A stretch of 6,044 bases of DNA from Bifidobacterium breve (GTDB lineage: Bacteria; Actinomycetota; Acidimicrobiia; Acidimicrobiales; Ilumatobacteraceae), in contig CAMBWL010000060.1 of assembly GCA_945871625.1 (NCBI GenBank), positions 1-6,044 of the forward strand, given 5' to 3'. The notes below the pieces were generated by a model. The model had not been told where the DNA came from. It saw only the letters and a program-made list of their open reading frames with translations, and ran no database searches. The position numbers were made by a program, and so were the translations under genes. This document shows positions 5,565 to 6,044 of this stretch, piece after piece (the stretch's first letter is position 1; each line of letters starts with the position of its first letter).

Positions 5565-6044
5565 ATGCTCGCAAATTGGCGCTTTGGCCAAGGACCTCGA
5601 ATCGCATTGGTCCATGGATTTACACAGACACAAGAAACTTGGGCCGAAATTGTCTCGACCCTCGACAAACAATTTGAACTTGTCGCAATTGACGCGCCGA
5701 ACCATGGCGACTCGAGCGATCTCTCACTGAATTTAGAGTCAGGTGCAAAAGCGATCCTCGAGGTCGGTGGCGATGCAACTTACGTCGGTTACTCAATGGG
5801 TGGCAGGTTCTGTCTGACAGCAGCCCTCGCCGAACCAGACAAGGTTCAACGACTAGTTCTCGTCAGCACAAGTGCGGGAATCGAAGACAAGGAAACTCGA
5901 ATGGCGCGAATTCGCAGTGACGAAGAACTCGCCAGACGGATAGAACAAATTGGTGTGCCAAAATTTATTGATGAGTGGTTGCAGCAACCCTTGTTCAGCG
6001 GATTGACCACGACGACCGACCAAAGATCGATTCGTCTGAAGAAT
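5565..6044 (+). CDS. menH: 2-succinyl-6-hydroxy-2,4-cyclohexadiene-1-carboxylate (SHCHC) synthase, alpha/beta hydrolase, 3' end cut
   Basis: The first 160 residues are present and the gene runs off the right edge. The family eliminates pyruvate from the MenD product SEPHCHC to give SHCHC, using a Ser-Asp-His triad. HGFTQT (17-22) is the oxyanion-loop segment and GYSMGGR (75-81) is the nucleophile elbow with Ser77. Beyond it come LVLVSTSAGIED (97-108) and a lid region with RMARIRSDEELA (112-123) and FIDEWLQQPLF (134-144), which is characteristic of MenH and separates it from general esterases. The catalytic Asp and His would lie beyond the window. The strand-four turn usually written LPGHG reads APNHG (44-48). 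ATG 5565 is the only plausible start in frame and puts the HGF motif at the normal distance from the N-terminus. No strong ribosome binding site precedes it. It is divergent from menD, its pathway predecessor. Confidence 0.88.
   Translation, partial: MLANWRFGQGPRIALVHGFTQTQETWAEIVSTLDKQFELVAIDAPNHGDSSDLSLNLESGAKAILEVGGDATYVGYSMGGRFCLTAALAEPDKVQRLVLVSTSAGIEDKETRMARIRSDEELARRIEQIGVPKFIDEWLQQPLFSGLTTTTDQRSIRLKN

Noticed and set aside
5482..5607. Longer menD start at 5607
   Set aside because: The 42 extra residues overlap the start of menH and are unlike MenD, whose conserved N-terminus begins right after the ATG at 5481.
5136..5705. 189-residue open frame on the minus strand across the menD/menH gap
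   Set aside because: It overlaps the N-terminal part of menD in another frame and is antisense to menH. Its composition, rich in Arg, Pro, Ser and Cys, is typical of a shadow frame.
1..6044. Mobile element, CRISPR array, tRNA, defence or toxin-antitoxin system
   Set aside because: I saw no transposase, integrase, terminal repeats, repeat-spacer pattern or tRNA-like structure. All the coding space is taken up by recognisable metabolic genes.

Overview
The window looks like ordinary chromosomal DNA from an actinobacterium. My best guess is a moderate-GC member of the Acidimicrobiia. This rests on a luciferase-like, probably F420-dependent oxidoreductase, frequent GTG/TTG starts, and the style of the MenG, MenD and MenH proteins. 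GC looks near 50% by eye but was not counted, and the class-level guess is inference. I see no mobile element, tRNA, rRNA, CRISPR array or phage gene. Coding density is very high: the longest stretch without a gene is about 90 bases.

Left part (1-1753), minus strand: an operon-like pair. An acyl-CoA dehydrogenase of the ACAD10/11-like type (TTG start at 1753, stop at 533) overlaps by 4 bases (GTGA) with a luciferase-like oxidoreductase that starts at 536 and runs off the left edge. The substrate of neither enzyme can be read from the sequence.

Right part (1845-6044): a menaquinone (vitamin K2) biosynthesis locus of the classical o-succinylbenzoate route. menG/ubiE (1845-2564) and menF (2565-3758) lie on the plus strand and are butt-joined (TAG followed directly by ATG). 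menD (3772-5481) converges on menF with only 13 bases between the stops. menH (5565 to the right edge, partial) diverges from menD. MenF turns chorismate into isochorismate. MenD adds a succinyl-semialdehyde unit from 2-oxoglutarate to give SEPHCHC. MenH eliminates pyruvate to give SHCHC. MenG performs the final methylation of demethylmenaquinone. The first three committed steps and the last step are therefore present. menC, menE, menB, the DHNA-CoA thioesterase and menA must lie elsewhere.

The two short divergent gaps (1754-1844 and 5482-5564) hold the regulatory candidates. The first has an 11-base palindrome. The second has a 6-base inverted repeat that overlaps the predicted -35 box of menD. 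I found no convincing evidence of a new biological system. The findings are modest: candidate operators, unusual starts, tight gene junctions and a few residue substitutions.
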